DNA of 45,526 nt from Hylemonella gracilis (GCA_945862005.1 CAMAWQ010000004.1:1-45526); one strand, 5' to 3'; shown: positions 19,144 to 28,045, counted from the stretch's first letter. Made by a program: numbers and translations. The notes: generated by a model not told the origin, from the sequence alone.

Positions 19144-20145
19144 TTATTCGGGCAGCAAGCCAATTTCTTTAGAAACTTCGTTCCAACGGTCGTATTCTTG
19201 TTTCAGGAAGGCATCGAGCCGATTGGGCGGCCCCATAGCTTCGGCAATAGGCCCAATGGTGAGCATGCGCTGCGCCACATCGGGGTCTTGCAAGAGTTTG
19301 TTGAGCTCTGTGTTCATGCGTTGTAAGGCAACCTGAGGTATGCCCGTTGGAGCCACAACGGCAAACCAGCCCACCATTTCAAAATTGGGCAACAACTCAG
19401 CCAACGCAGGCACCTGCTCAAAGCCAATGACCCTCTTTTGGGTGGTCACCGCCAACAACCGCAACTTGCCCTGACGCACCAACTGTGAGGTGGATGCCAA
19501 ATCGGCCACCACTGCATCGGCATGGCCGCCCAACACATCTTGAATAGATACCGCCACCGAGGCATACGACACCAAGTTGGCTTCCATTTGGGTACGCGCG
19601 TTGATCAGGCGTGAAATGATGCCGCCAAAGGTTCGAGGGCCTTCGTTAGCCACCGACACTTTGGACGGTGCAGCTTTTGATTTGGCAATCAAGTCTTGCA
19701 CCGAAGTGATGGGTGAATCTGCACGCACCAACAATCCAAACGGACTCTTGGCAATAAAGGCCACGGGAACAAAGTCTTTAGTGGGGTCATAGGGCATGGT
19801 TTTGAACAAGAACTTGTTCGTGACCAGCGCAGCCGTGGTGGCAAAGTAAAACGAATACCCGTCAGGGGCAGAGCGGGCAGCGGCTTGTGCCCCAATGATG
19901 TTTTGGCCGCCGGGTTTGTTCTCAATCACGATGGGCTGACTCAGCGCTTTACCCAAACGATCACCCAGCAAACGAGACACGTTGTCCGGTCCGGAGCCCG
20001 GGGGCTGCGACAAAATGAACTTGACAGGCTTGTCTGGCCAATCTGCACTACTGGTCTGAGCGCTGACAACGCCAAGTGCTGCCCAGTTAAGCAGGCAAAA
20101 GCCTGCAAGGCCTAAAAGGAAAGTTCGTAGAGATTTACGTTGCAT
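19144..20145 (-). CDS. Bug-family (TctC-like) periplasmic solute-binding protein
   Basis: A 333-residue secreted binding protein with a Sec signal (LRTFLLGLAGFCLLNWAALG, then VSAQ). The family loop is WPDKPVKFILSQPPGSGPDNVSRLL, followed by IENKPGGQNIIGAQAAARSAPDGYS. The usual PGG is replaced by PGSGPDN, so ligand contacts may differ from its neighbour. It is in tandem with the next Bug gene, but the two sequences are clearly diverged, so this is not a recent duplication. It lies 11 bases after the flavin hydroxylase gene in the six-gene operon. Confidence 0.93.
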   Translation of the reverse strand: MQRKSLRTFLLGLAGFCLLNWAALGVVSAQTSSADWPDKPVKFILSQPPGSGPDNVSRLLGDRLGKALSQPIVIENKPGGQNIIGAQAAARSAPDGYSFYFATTAALVTNKFLFKTMPYDPTKDFVPVAFIAKSPFGLLVRADSPITSVQDLIAKSKAAPSKVSVANEGPRTFGGIISRLINARTQMEANLVSYASVAVSIQDVLGGHADAVVADLASTSQLVRQGKLRLLAVTTQKRVIGFEQVPALAELLPNFEMVGWFAVVAPTGIPQVALQRMNTELNKLLQDPDVAQRMLTIGPIAEAMGPPNRLDAFLKQEYDRWNEVSKEIGLLPE

Positions 20146-20156
20146 ATTGGTGCCTC

Positions 20157-21725
20157 CTATGGTTTGTGTGGTTCAACATAATGCCCCAGCTGTTGCAATT
20201 GGCGATGCAGTTGGGCTGAGGTTTGAGCGGTGCCAAACACATAGTGGTCTGGCCGCACCAAAGCAGCTTGGCATGAATGGGCTTGCAGCCAAGCAGCCAT
20301 GACCCCATCGGCCTCGATCGCATCGGCTTCGCCTAGCCTCATGGTCTTAATTAAACTGTAGGCCGGTTGCGCCAACAGCGTTGCAAAGTCGGCAGAAGCC
20401 TCGCCGCTAAGTACCACGAGCCACCCACAGCCCCATAGGTCGTCCATACGCACTTGCTTGAGCCACGCTTGTGGGAACAAGGTGCCGGTACCAGCGGAGG
20501 CGGCGGGGTCTAGGCAGCCTTGCGCCAAGGCAGGCTGCACATTTTGGCGGGGCATGGGTTTGACCACACCGCCGCATTCAGCCAACAGCTTGCGGTCGCG
20601 TTCGCGGGCTTTATCTAGGTTGCGCTCGCCCACCAACTGACCTATGCCTTTGATGCGGGAGGTCAACTCCTTCACGTGGGCTTTTCGCTCTTGGCTGTAG
20701 GTATCCAGCAAGGCATTTGAGGCTTGACCGTTTAACACCGCACCTAATTTCCAAGAGAGGTTGACCGCATCGCGCACGCCCTGACACATGCCCTGCCCTA
20801 AAAAAGGGGGCTGCTGGTGCGCCGCATCGCCCGCCAAAAAAACGCGCCCACTGTGAAAGCGTTCAGCCACCAAGGCGTGAAAGCGATAGCTGGCCTGTCG
20901 CCACAAAGTACCCTCATGGGGTTGCAGCCAACGAGACAAGAGTTTCCAAGTGCCTTCAGGAGTGGCCACTTGTTTGGGGTCTTCGCCAGGGTTGATGGAA
21001 AGTTCCCAACGGCGGTGGTTTTGCGTGACGATCAAGTAGGTGCTGGGTCGCTCAGGTTCACAATACTGCACACTGACCTTGGGCAATTTGGCCAAGCCTT
21101 GCTCGTTAACCAAGACGTCCACCACCAACCAAGGCTCATCAAAGTCCAAATCTTCTAGCTCTATGCCGACCGATTGCCGCACCAGACTGGAAGCACCGTC
21201 GCAACCCACCACAAAGCGCGCTTGAACTTGGTGCAATGAGCCCATCTGCCCGTGATGCTGTGCATCATCCGTCGGCGCCACAGTTAACGTCACCCCCACA
21301 TTCGTGCCACCCTCTTTGATAGGCTGCAACCCAAGCACGCGAGTCCCCAGATTGACATGCACAGACGGTAGGTTATGGACCCGCTGCCGCAATACGCGCT
21401 CAAAGTTGGGTTGCGAAAACACCATCGAAGGCGTGAAGGTCATGGGGTATGGCGGCTCCACCGTGGACCTGCACTTGATGAGCTGGCCATTCACTCCATA
21501 GAACTCAGAGTTGGTAAAGGGCTCCACAAAAGGCGTTAAAGCCTCCAACAAACCCAACTGCTGAAACACCCGCATGATTTCGTGGTCTAGGGCAATAGCA
21601 CGAGGTTTTTCATATACCTCGGTGGCTTGGTCACAGACCCAAACCTTTAAACCCTGTTGGCCCAGCAAGCCCGCCAATACAGCCCCCGTGGGACCAAAGC
21701 CCACTATGGCAACGTCATACATCAT
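20157..21725 (-). CDS. FAD-dependent aromatic hydroxylase, MhpA/PheA-like
   Basis: A 522-residue group A flavoprotein monooxygenase. The N-terminal Rossmann motif is VGFGPTGAVLAGLLGQQG, the mid motif is VVGCDGASSLVRQSVG, and the FAD ribityl motif is GRVFLAGDAAHQQPPFLGQG, followed by GVRDAVNLSWKLGAVL. The C-terminal part (from about 400) is the thioredoxin-like extension of phenol and 3-(3-hydroxyphenyl)propionate hydroxylases. It hydroxylates a phenolic ring using NAD(P)H and O2; the substrate is unknown. The downstream partner six bases after it in the operon upstream order is the VOC dioxygenase gene, so hydroxylation to a catechol and then ring cleavage is the natural reading. Either ATG at 21725 or 21722 could start it. 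Confidence 0.9.
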   Translation of the reverse strand: MMYDVAIVGFGPTGAVLAGLLGQQGLKVWVCDQATEVYEKPRAIALDHEIMRVFQQLGLLEALTPFVEPFTNSEFYGVNGQLIKCRSTVEPPYPMTFTPSMVFSQPNFERVLRQRVHNLPSVHVNLGTRVLGLQPIKEGGTNVGVTLTVAPTDDAQHHGQMGSLHQVQARFVVGCDGASSLVRQSVGIELEDLDFDEPWLVVDVLVNEQGLAKLPKVSVQYCEPERPSTYLIVTQNHRRWELSINPGEDPKQVATPEGTWKLLSRWLQPHEGTLWRQASYRFHALVAERFHSGRVFLAGDAAHQQPPFLGQGMCQGVRDAVNLSWKLGAVLNGQASNALLDTYSQERKAHVKELTSRIKGIGQLVGERNLDKARERDRKLLAECGGVVKPMPRQNVQPALAQGCLDPAASAGTGTLFPQAWLKQVRMDDLWGCGWLVVLSGEASADFATLLAQPAYSLIKTMRLGEADAIEADGVMAAWLQAHSCQAALVRPDHYVFGTAQTSAQLHRQLQQLGHYVEPHKP

Positions 21726-21731
21726 GAAAGT

Positions 21732-22643
21732 TTATGAGGCAAAAAATACTTCCGTTTGTGCGTCCTTCATGCGGCGGCTAGGTGGCGTGGAAATGCCCCA
21801 ATGATCCATGCGACCATCAGGCCACTTCCAGTCTGAAGGCTGGCCAGGTTGGTAGTTGTCATCAATTTGCTCCACCTCAGAGGTGTATTCAATGACCAAG
21901 TTAAAAGGCCCTACAAAATAATTGAAGGCGTTGTGCCCGGGGCCATGACGGCCAGGACCCCACTCAATGGGATAACCCGCATCTTTCATACGGCCACCCC
22001 CACGCATCACAGCTTCCAAATCGGGCACTAAAAACGCAATGTGATTCAGGGCGTTGTTGTCGCTCTCGGCCATGGCAATGCTGTGGTGGTCGCTGTTGCA
22101 ACGCATAAAGGCCATAACGCGGGTGCGGTCGGACATGGAAAAATCCAGCACATCTTCTAAAAACTTTTGGCTGGCGGGTACATCCACACTGTTGAGCACC
22201 ACGTGCGCCAAACGGTAGGGAGCTTCAGCTTCATTTACGGGTGCAAGTTGCGCGTCGCCATACACCACTTGATAGATCCTGCCCATGGGGTCGGCCAAGG
22301 TCACTCCCAAACCGCCACTGGGCTCATTAATGGGCGAGATCTCTTGAAGCACTTTGCCTCCTGCCTTCCCCGTACGCTGGGCAAGCTCGGTCAAGGCATG
22401 TTCAGAAGCGGCTCTCAAGGTCACACACTTCAAGCTGGCAGATTCTGATCCTCGATGCAGGGCCAACACGTGGTGGTCTAAGCCCGATGCGCGCAAGTAC
22501 AACGATTCAGACGTGCGGTCCGAGACCTTCAAGCCCCAGGTATGGGTGAAAAAAGTTTCGGCCAAGGCCATATCGGGCACCTGAATGGAAACACTGCGTA
22601 AACCAGTGATCAAACTGGAGGCATGGGTTTTAGCTAAGGTCAT
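21732..22643 (-). CDS. VOC-family extradiol-type dioxygenase
   Basis: This 303-residue protein has two vicinal-oxygen-chelate modules (about 12-130 and 142-260), the layout of type I extradiol catechol dioxygenases. The expected iron ligands are present: H147 in RLAHVVLN, H201 in ALNHIAFLV and E252 in LVIEYTSE. The conserved residues of the second module, such as DHHSIAMAE and GPGHNAFNYFVGPF, fit BphC/2,3-dihydroxybiphenyl-type enzymes. It is predicted to open a catechol ring beside the two hydroxyls. It sits between an amidohydrolase gene (23 bases) and the flavin hydroxylase gene (6 bases). The substrate is unknown. Confidence 0.87.
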   Translation of the reverse strand: MTLAKTHASSLITGLRSVSIQVPDMALAETFFTHTWGLKVSDRTSESLYLRASGLDHHVLALHRGSESASLKCVTLRAASEHALTELAQRTGKAGGKVLQEISPINEPSGGLGVTLADPMGRIYQVVYGDAQLAPVNEAEAPYRLAHVVLNSVDVPASQKFLEDVLDFSMSDRTRVMAFMRCNSDHHSIAMAESDNNALNHIAFLVPDLEAVMRGGGRMKDAGYPIEWGPGRHGPGHNAFNYFVGPFNLVIEYTSEVEQIDDNYQPGQPSDWKWPDGRMDHWGISTPPSRRMKDAQTEVFFAS

Positions 22644-22666
22644 ATGGGCTCCTGTGAGAAAAGTAA

Positions 22667-23674
22667 TTAAAGGGGCATACCCAAGAAGGTACGGGCATTG
22701 ATGTGCGAGAGGCGTTGCACGGTATCGGCATCTAAGCCAGCATCTAACAAGCGTTGCACCGGCGTGTGATCGTGAAAATTAAATGGGTAATCAGTACCCA
22801 ATATAAGCTGAGTAGATCCAAACACCTGCACCAAATGCTGCAAGGTCGGGGTGTCAAACACCAAGGTGTCAAAGTACAAACTGCGAGCTTGCTCTGCTGG
22901 AGACTTTTGCACACTGGACTCCAATGCTGGAAACACCCCCCAAGCTTGTTGCAAGCGAGGCAACAAACTCAACAAGGTGCCCCCGCCGTGGCTGAACGCT
23001 ATGCGCAGCTTAGGGTAACGCACCATCAAATTGCTGGTGATGGCTGATGCTGCACTCAAGCCCACATCGCTGGGGTAGGCCAAGACTTGCTGCAGTGCAG
23101 GCGGCCCCACCAAACGGTCCATACCGACTGGGCGCAATGCATGCACAAAGACGGCCATATCCATGGCTTCACAGGCTTCAAAAAAGGGAGCTAAATCAGG
23201 GTGGCCCACGGGTTTGCCCAAGATGTTACTGCCAATTTCCACGCCAGAAAACTCCAGCTTGTGTTTGACGTATTCCAGTTCTTTAAGTGCCAAGTCCATG
23301 TCTTGTAGAGGCACAGCGCCTAAGCCCACCAGGGCTCCGCCAGACTCAGACACCATGAGGGCAATTTGCTCGTTCAAGTAACGCACCAACTCAAAGCCAT
23401 CTTGCGGGGCTAGCCAGTAAGACAACAGTTCAGGCATAGGAGATATGGCTTGCACTTGAAGGCCCATGGGCTCAAAGTCGCTCAAACGTTTGCTCACCGA
23501 CCAACACTTGTCGGAAACAGTGCGGTAGTTTTTGCCGTCGATCATCACATTTCGATGGCACTCATGAGCAGGAGCCATAGAAGGCCAACCCGCGGGTGCA
23601 GCACCCCGCAAGTAGGTGGGAAAGTCATAGGGAATCACGTGAGCGTGAACGTCCACACCGCAAGCACAAGTCAC
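22667..23674 (-). CDS. Amidohydrolase family protein, ACMSD-like (second copy)
   Basis: A TIM-barrel amidohydrolase of about 335 residues and the first gene of the six-gene minus operon. Metal-site motifs are VDVHAHVIP, AVFVHALRP, IAFSHGGG and LGTDYPFNFHD, placing it in the ACMSD decarboxylase/hydratase branch. It differs strongly from the copy at 17177-18157, so two separate reactions are likely. The start is not ATG: a TTG at 23677 and a GTG at 23674 are adjacent. GGAG lies 5 bases before the TTG and 8 before the GTG, so the GTG is preferred. A weak start may keep the level of the first enzyme low. Confidence 0.85.
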   Translation of the reverse strand: MTCACGVDVHAHVIPYDFPTYLRGAAPAGWPSMAPAHECHRNVMIDGKNYRTVSDKCWSVSKRLSDFEPMGLQVQAISPMPELLSYWLAPQDGFELVRYLNEQIALMVSESGGALVGLGAVPLQDMDLALKELEYVKHKLEFSGVEIGSNILGKPVGHPDLAPFFEACEAMDMAVFVHALRPVGMDRLVGPPALQQVLAYPSDVGLSAASAITSNLMVRYPKLRIAFSHGGGTLLSLLPRLQQAWGVFPALESSVQKSPAEQARSLYFDTLVFDTPTLQHLVQVFGSTQLILGTDYPFNFHDHTPVQRLLDAGLDADTVQRLSHINARTFLGMPL

Positions 23675-23791
23675 CAAGGAATCTCCAATTTTTTTATTTG
23701 TGCAATGAGTCTAACAACACGCAAGCCCAAACCAAGCGCCAATACTTAGCCCTCATCACTTACGATAGCCGCTCTTTTAAGGATGAACTCT
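23675..23791. promoter_or_regulatory. Divergent promoter region between the two catabolic operons
   Basis: About 115 bases separate the six-gene minus operon from the ten-gene plus operon, so both promoters should lie here. The half nearest the minus operon contains a T-run (23691-23697) and a short dyad TTG-TG-CAA (23699-23706). No clear sigma-70 pair or long palindrome was found by eye. Confidence 0.4.
23779..23783 (+). promoter_or_regulatory. Ribosome binding site deciding the Bug gene start
   Basis: AAGGA overlaps the first base of an in-frame ATG at 23783 and lies 8 bases before the ATG at 23792. The latter is therefore the likely start. Confidence 0.65.
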
Positions 23792-24793
23792 ATGCAAACC
23801 CAAGCCTTACGCCCTATGACTTTTCAAGCTCTTAAGCGCTTCATTTATGTGTTCGCCGCATGGACACTGATAGCCACTATGGCTTGGGCGCAAAACTACC
23901 CCAACAAGCCCATCAAAATCATTTCGCCTATCCCCCCTGGCGGAGCCCCTGACATGATTGCCCGCGCCATTGGCGCCAAGCTGTCAACCTTGGTCAATCA
24001 ACCCGTCGTCATAGAAAACAAAATTGGTTCCAACGGCAATATTGCCGCAGAGTTTGTGGCGCGCGCACCTGCAGATGGCTACACGCTGCTGGTGGGCATG
24101 GACAGCTTGTTTGTGATCAACCCGTATTTGTATGAACGCTCGGGAATGATCGATGTGAACAAAGAGCTGATTCCGGTGGCCACTCTGGGAGCCAACCAGT
24201 TTGTGTTGTCTTTAAACCCCAATTACAAATTCAAGTCACTTAAAGAGTTTGTGGACTTCGCAAAAAAAGCCAACCCTCCCTTGGCTTATGCATCGGGAGG
24301 CAATGGCAGCCAGCACCACTTGACCATGGAAATGCTCAAGGCCAGAGGTGGTTTTGACATGCTGCACGTTCCTTACAAAGGAGGCACGCCCGCCACCACC
24401 GCCACCATAGGCGGAGAAACCATGGCCATGTTTTCAGGCACATCCAACGCCAACCTCATTAGGGCGGGCAGGCTTAACGCCTTGGCCGTGAGCGGCTCTC
24501 AACGCTCTAAAGCCATGCCTGAAATACCCACCATTGCCGAAACCTTTCCGGGTTTTGACAACACGATTTGGATTGGACTGTTCGCACCTGCTGGCACACC
24601 AGATGCGGTGGTCAAGCGTTTGCGTGCTGAGGTTGATAAGGCCTTGCATTCCGCAGACCTGATTGAAAACTTCCAAAAGGCCGGTGGCATAGAACCCATG
24701 GTCACCACCCTTGAAGAGATGCAAGCGCAGATCAAACGCGACCAAGCCAAGTACTCCAAGGTCATTCGCGACCTGAACCTCAAAGTCGATTGA
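23792..24793 (+). CDS. Bug-family (TctC-like) periplasmic solute-binding protein
   Basis: The first gene of the ten-gene plus operon, encoding 333 residues. The N-terminus has a Sec signal (FIYVFAAWTLIATMAWAQ). The mature protein starts YPNKPIKIISPIPPGGAPDMIARAI, the family ligand loop with PPGG, followed by IENKIGSNGNIAAEFVARAPADGYT. Bug proteins bind small carboxylates in the periplasm. The start at 23792 is chosen for its ribosome site; an ATG three codons upstream is in frame. No transporter membrane subunit is present in the operon. Confidence 0.93.
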   Translation: MQTQALRPMTFQALKRFIYVFAAWTLIATMAWAQNYPNKPIKIISPIPPGGAPDMIARAIGAKLSTLVNQPVVIENKIGSNGNIAAEFVARAPADGYTLLVGMDSLFVINPYLYERSGMIDVNKELIPVATLGANQFVLSLNPNYKFKSLKEFVDFAKKANPPLAYASGGNGSQHHLTMEMLKARGGFDMLHVPYKGGTPATTATIGGETMAMFSGTSNANLIRAGRLNALAVSGSQRSKAMPEIPTIAETFPGFDNTIWIGLFAPAGTPDAVVKRLRAEVDKALHSADLIENFQKAGGIEPMVTTLEEMQAQIKRDQAKYSKVIRDLNLKVD

Positions 24794-24837
24794 TTCGAAA
24801 CTTCAGCCCCCAAGCCTCAAACCAACACCCACGTTTC

Positions 24838-25827
24838 ATGTCCAACCTTCACCTCACCATTGCCGTAGGCGACTACGACCACACCCGTGACCTCATGAGT
24901 GGCCGTGTCCGCGCCGAGGGCATTGACATCACGCCCATTCATGTTCCTGTAGAGGAAATCTTTTTCAGATTCACCAAGTTTCAAGAATGGGACGTGTCAG
25001 AACTGTCATTTGCCAAGACCATTTCCATCTTGTCTCAACCCGACCCTTGGTTAGTGCCCATTCCGGTGTTCCCCTCTAGGGCCTTTAGGCACTCATCCAT
25101 CTACGTGCGGGCAGACCGCAAGATTGAAAAGGTCACCGACCTTGCAGGAAAAAAAGTAGGCTTGCCTGAATGGGCGCAAACCGCGGCTATTTATTCACGC
25201 GGCCTACTGGCACACGACTTCGGGGTGGACTTGTCGTCCATTGACTGGTACCAAGCCGGTGTGAATGACGCGGGACGCAAAGAAAAGGTCGCCCTCAAAC
25301 TGCCCCACAACATTCGCCTGACACCCCGCCCTGATGCTTCGTTGTCTTCCATGTTGCTGGATGGCAGCTTAGATGCGGTGCTCAGCGCTCGCCCACCCAA
25401 TGCGTTTTTGCAGCACCCTGATGTGGTCAAGCGGTTGATTCCCGACTACCGTTCGGCAGAAGCCGACTATTGGTCTCGCACCGGCATCTTTCCCATCATG
25501 CATGTCATGGCCATCAAGCGCATGGTATTTGAACAAAACCCATGGATTGCCACCAACCTGCTCGAGGGTTTTGAGGCGGCTAAAGAGCGCAGCGTTGAAC
25601 GTGCCAAAGACATCACGGCGTCTTCATTTCCGCTGCCTTGGATTTCAGACTACGCGGCGCAGTCTGAGCAGATCATGGGGCCAGACATTTGGCCCTATGG
25701 CATTGACCACAATCACAAAACTTTGTCGGCCTTTGCCCAATACGCCTTTGAACAAGGGGTGACGCACCGCAAGATGGAAGTGGAAGAACTGTTTCCGCCG
25801 CAAGTGCAGGCCAAGGTTAAGGTTTAA
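24838..25827 (+). CDS. 4,5-dihydroxyphthalate decarboxylase-like protein
   Basis: A 329-residue protein of the periplasmic-binding-fold family that includes Pht5, the 4,5-dihydroxyphthalate decarboxylase of Pseudomonas phthalate catabolism. Recognisable stretches are IAVGDYDHTRDLMSGRV at the N-terminus, FAKTISILSQPD, FPSRAFRHSSIYVR and GLPEWAQTAAIYSRGLL. No signal peptide is seen, which argues for a cytoplasmic enzyme rather than a binding protein, although many members are annotated as ABC substrate-binding proteins. The ATG at 24838 gives the family-like start; a TTG at 24790 is also in frame and overlaps the previous stop. It sits inside an aromatic-acid operon, supporting a decarboxylase role. 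Confidence 0.75.
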   Translation: MSNLHLTIAVGDYDHTRDLMSGRVRAEGIDITPIHVPVEEIFFRFTKFQEWDVSELSFAKTISILSQPDPWLVPIPVFPSRAFRHSSIYVRADRKIEKVTDLAGKKVGLPEWAQTAAIYSRGLLAHDFGVDLSSIDWYQAGVNDAGRKEKVALKLPHNIRLTPRPDASLSSMLLDGSLDAVLSARPPNAFLQHPDVVKRLIPDYRSAEADYWSRTGIFPIMHVMAIKRMVFEQNPWIATNLLEGFEAAKERSVERAKDITASSFPLPWISDYAAQSEQIMGPDIWPYGIDHNHKTLSAFAQYAFEQGVTHRKMEVEELFPPQVQAKVKV

Positions 25828-25843
25828 ACATCAGGAGCACCCT

Positions 25844-26374
25844 ATGAGCACATCCACCCAAAGACTGCACCCCATCACCATTGGCCAAGACCCCGCTTTG
25901 GCAGACATTGAGGCCAAAATTGTGGCAAAACGCGGCAAGATCACACCGCTCTACACCTACTTGCTCAACAGCCCCACGCTGGCTGCAGGATGGGAAGAAT
26001 TCACCCGAGCTGTTCGCCAGAGCAACAGCTTGCCCGCCGATATTCGCGAGCTGGTAATTCTGCGTGTGGCGGTTCTGAACAACGCCATGTACGAGTTCAA
26101 TGCCCACGCCCCCATTGCTATGGAGGCCGGAATGAGCCAAGGGCAGGTGGATGCGGTCAAAGAGCCCATCATCTCCAAAACTCTGTTCAATGCACAAGAA
26201 CAGTTGGTGCTGGAACTGACCGACACCATGACCCGCCAGATTGAAGTACCCGACGAGCTCTTTGCGCGCGTGCACCAGCACTACCAGGGGCAAGAGCTGC
26301 TGGACTTATGCATTACGGTCGGCGCGTACAACATGGTTTCACGCGTGCTGGTTGCGCTGCACATTGGGCACTGA
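25844..26374 (+). CDS. Carboxymuconolactone decarboxylase-family protein
   Basis: A 176-residue all-helical protein of the CMD/AhpD-like family. The conserved core is LPADIRELVILRVAVLNNAMYEFNAHAPIAMEAGM, here split over about residues 64-98, with YEFNAHAPIA in place of the Cys-x-x-Cys segment of AhpD. The only cysteine is in DLCITVGAYN, so a thiol peroxidase role is unlikely. Members of this branch often accompany aromatic degradation genes, but their reactions are mostly untested. It lies 16 bases after the Pht5-like gene and 10 bases before the EthD-like gene. Confidence 0.82.
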   Translation: MSTSTQRLHPITIGQDPALADIEAKIVAKRGKITPLYTYLLNSPTLAAGWEEFTRAVRQSNSLPADIRELVILRVAVLNNAMYEFNAHAPIAMEAGMSQGQVDAVKEPIISKTLFNAQEQLVLELTDTMTRQIEVPDELFARVHQHYQGQELLDLCITVGAYNMVSRVLVALHIGH

Positions 26375-26384
26375 CACTGCTGCT

Positions 26385-27059
26385 ATGCCCGCTGCTGTAT
26401 CCGATTCAGCCAAGGCTTCATGTACAAGCCTACTGCTTAAAACGCGAGCACAGGCTGAATTTAGCCAATGGTTAACGCTGCCTTGGGCGAGCTTGTTGGG
26501 GCCTATGAACATCAGTAATGGCCAAGACTCGCCATGGGTTCTGCAGTTTGCATCTACTAACCAGGCTGAAGACGGGCAAGCCATGAGCTATGGCTATGTA
26601 CATTTCCATAAAGCCCATATGCTGGGCCATGAGGTGTGCTCTGCACTTGAAGCTGCTTGGCATGCACACACAGGTCATGAGGCACAGGTGAGCCGAATGC
26701 AAAGCCAAATGAAGCTTGCGGGGGCATCCGAATCTGCCGCAGCCCAGCACCACTATGTAGTGGAAACCGACCCAGAGGCCGGATGGGACGCTGAAATTTA
26801 CCGTTGGTACAACGAAGAACACATGCCCGGCTTGTCTAAAGTGCCGGGCTGCGTGCTGGCTCAACGTATGTTGAATCTGGACCACACCCCCCGATCCTTC
26901 GCCTGTTATGACCTGACCTCTGCGGACGTGATGGGTTGCCCGCCATGGCTTGCCGTGCGCGCCACTGCATGGAGCGATGTGTGCCGCCCCCATTTCACCA
27001 ACACCTTGCGCACCCGTTTTCCTTACACTGTCACTCAAACTGCATCTCAAATCTTATGA
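26385..27059 (+). CDS. EthD-like / dimeric alpha-beta barrel domain protein
   Basis: A 224-residue protein with no confident function. The C-terminal half (about 120-210) has IYRWYNEEHMPGLSKVPGC and DLTSADVM, a pattern of EthD and related dimeric ferredoxin-fold proteins. The N-terminal half (about 25-110) contains FHKAHMLGHEV, which may be a degenerate second copy of the fold. Many such proteins sit in catabolic operons as accessory or dehydratase-like partners. An open frame continues upstream to 26241 through the CMD gene, but the ATG at 26385 is preferred because it follows that gene's stop. Its stop overlaps the next Bug gene by four bases. Confidence 0.65.
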   Translation: MPAAVSDSAKASCTSLLLKTRAQAEFSQWLTLPWASLLGPMNISNGQDSPWVLQFASTNQAEDGQAMSYGYVHFHKAHMLGHEVCSALEAAWHAHTGHEAQVSRMQSQMKLAGASESAAAQHHYVVETDPEAGWDAEIYRWYNEEHMPGLSKVPGCVLAQRMLNLDHTPRSFACYDLTSADVMGCPPWLAVRATAWSDVCRPHFTNTLRTRFPYTVTQTASQIL

Positions 27060-28045
27060 ATCACACCCTACTAAAGCCACTCCTCGCACTTGCGGCCTTG
27101 TTTACAAGCGTGACTTCAGTCATGGCTCAAACAGCTCCTACGACCTACCCCACCAAACCTGTCAGCATTGTGGTGGCGTATGCCCCCGGTGGACAAGGCG
27201 ACACCTTTGCGCGCATGGTCAGCGAAAAACTCACCAATATTTACAAGCAACCTGTGCTGGTAGACAACAAGCCAGGCGTTTCAGGCACAGTGGGCACACG
27301 GTATGCCGTGCAAGCCAAAAACGATGGCTACAACCTGTTGTTGGGTCAGCTCGGTGAAATGGTGGTCAACCGTTTGCTGATGAAGGACTTGGGCTACGAC
27401 CCCATTAAAGATTTGGTGCCCGTGGTGCTGATTGGCAATTCGCCCTTGGTCATGTTGGCCCCGGCCGATGCGCCCTACAACACCGTGACTGAATTCATTC
27501 AGCTTGCGCGCTCCAAGCCAGGCGAAGTGAGCTATGGCAGCGTAGGTGCTGGCACACCAGGGCATTTGTCTGCTGTGGCTTTAGGTTTGGGCGCCAAACT
27601 CAACATGATTCATGTGCCTTACAAAGGCGTTGGCCCCTTGATGAACGACCTGATGGCAGGCCGGTTGCAAGCTTTCTTCAGCAGTGCGCCTGCGGCCATG
27701 CCGCAAATCAAAGGGGGTAAGCTTAAGGCTTTGGCAGTCACCACCCCGCAACGCATGAGCTCATTACCCCAGGTGCCCACGGTAGCGGAGTCGGGTTTGC
27801 CTGGCTTCAGTTACACCCTTTGGGGCGGCTTGTTTGCACCGGCAGGCACTCCGGCCAATGTGATTGAAAGCTTGAACCGCGAGGTCAACGCCATCATGAG
27901 CATGCCCGACATTCGCACCCGTATGGAAGCCGATAACATGGCCGTTCCTAAAAACAGTGCGGCAGAATTCACAGAATACGTGAGAACTGAATCTTTGAAA
28001 TATGAAAAACTGGTCAAAGACGCCAACATCAAAATCGAGCAATAA
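27056..28045 (+). CDS. Bug-family (TctC-like) periplasmic solute-binding protein
   Basis: A 329-residue secreted binding protein. The signal is LLKPLLALAALFTSVTSVMAQ, and the mature loop is YPTKPVSIVVAYAPGGQGDTFARMV. Later come DNKPGVSGTVGTRYAVQAKNDGYN and the C-terminal GGLFAPAGTPANVIESLNRE. The ATG at 27056 overlaps the EthD-like stop as ATGA; the open frame extends back to 26936, but that stretch lacks a signal peptide and overlaps the previous gene. CoxG follows with no gap. Confidence 0.93.
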   Translation: MNHTLLKPLLALAALFTSVTSVMAQTAPTTYPTKPVSIVVAYAPGGQGDTFARMVSEKLTNIYKQPVLVDNKPGVSGTVGTRYAVQAKNDGYNLLLGQLGEMVVNRLLMKDLGYDPIKDLVPVVLIGNSPLVMLAPADAPYNTVTEFIQLARSKPGEVSYGSVGAGTPGHLSAVALGLGAKLNMIHVPYKGVGPLMNDLMAGRLQAFFSSAPAAMPQIKGGKLKALAVTTPQRMSSLPQVPTVAESGLPGFSYTLWGGLFAPAGTPANVIESLNREVNAIMSMPDIRTRMEADNMAVPKNSAAEFTEYVRTESLKYEKLVKDANIKIEQ

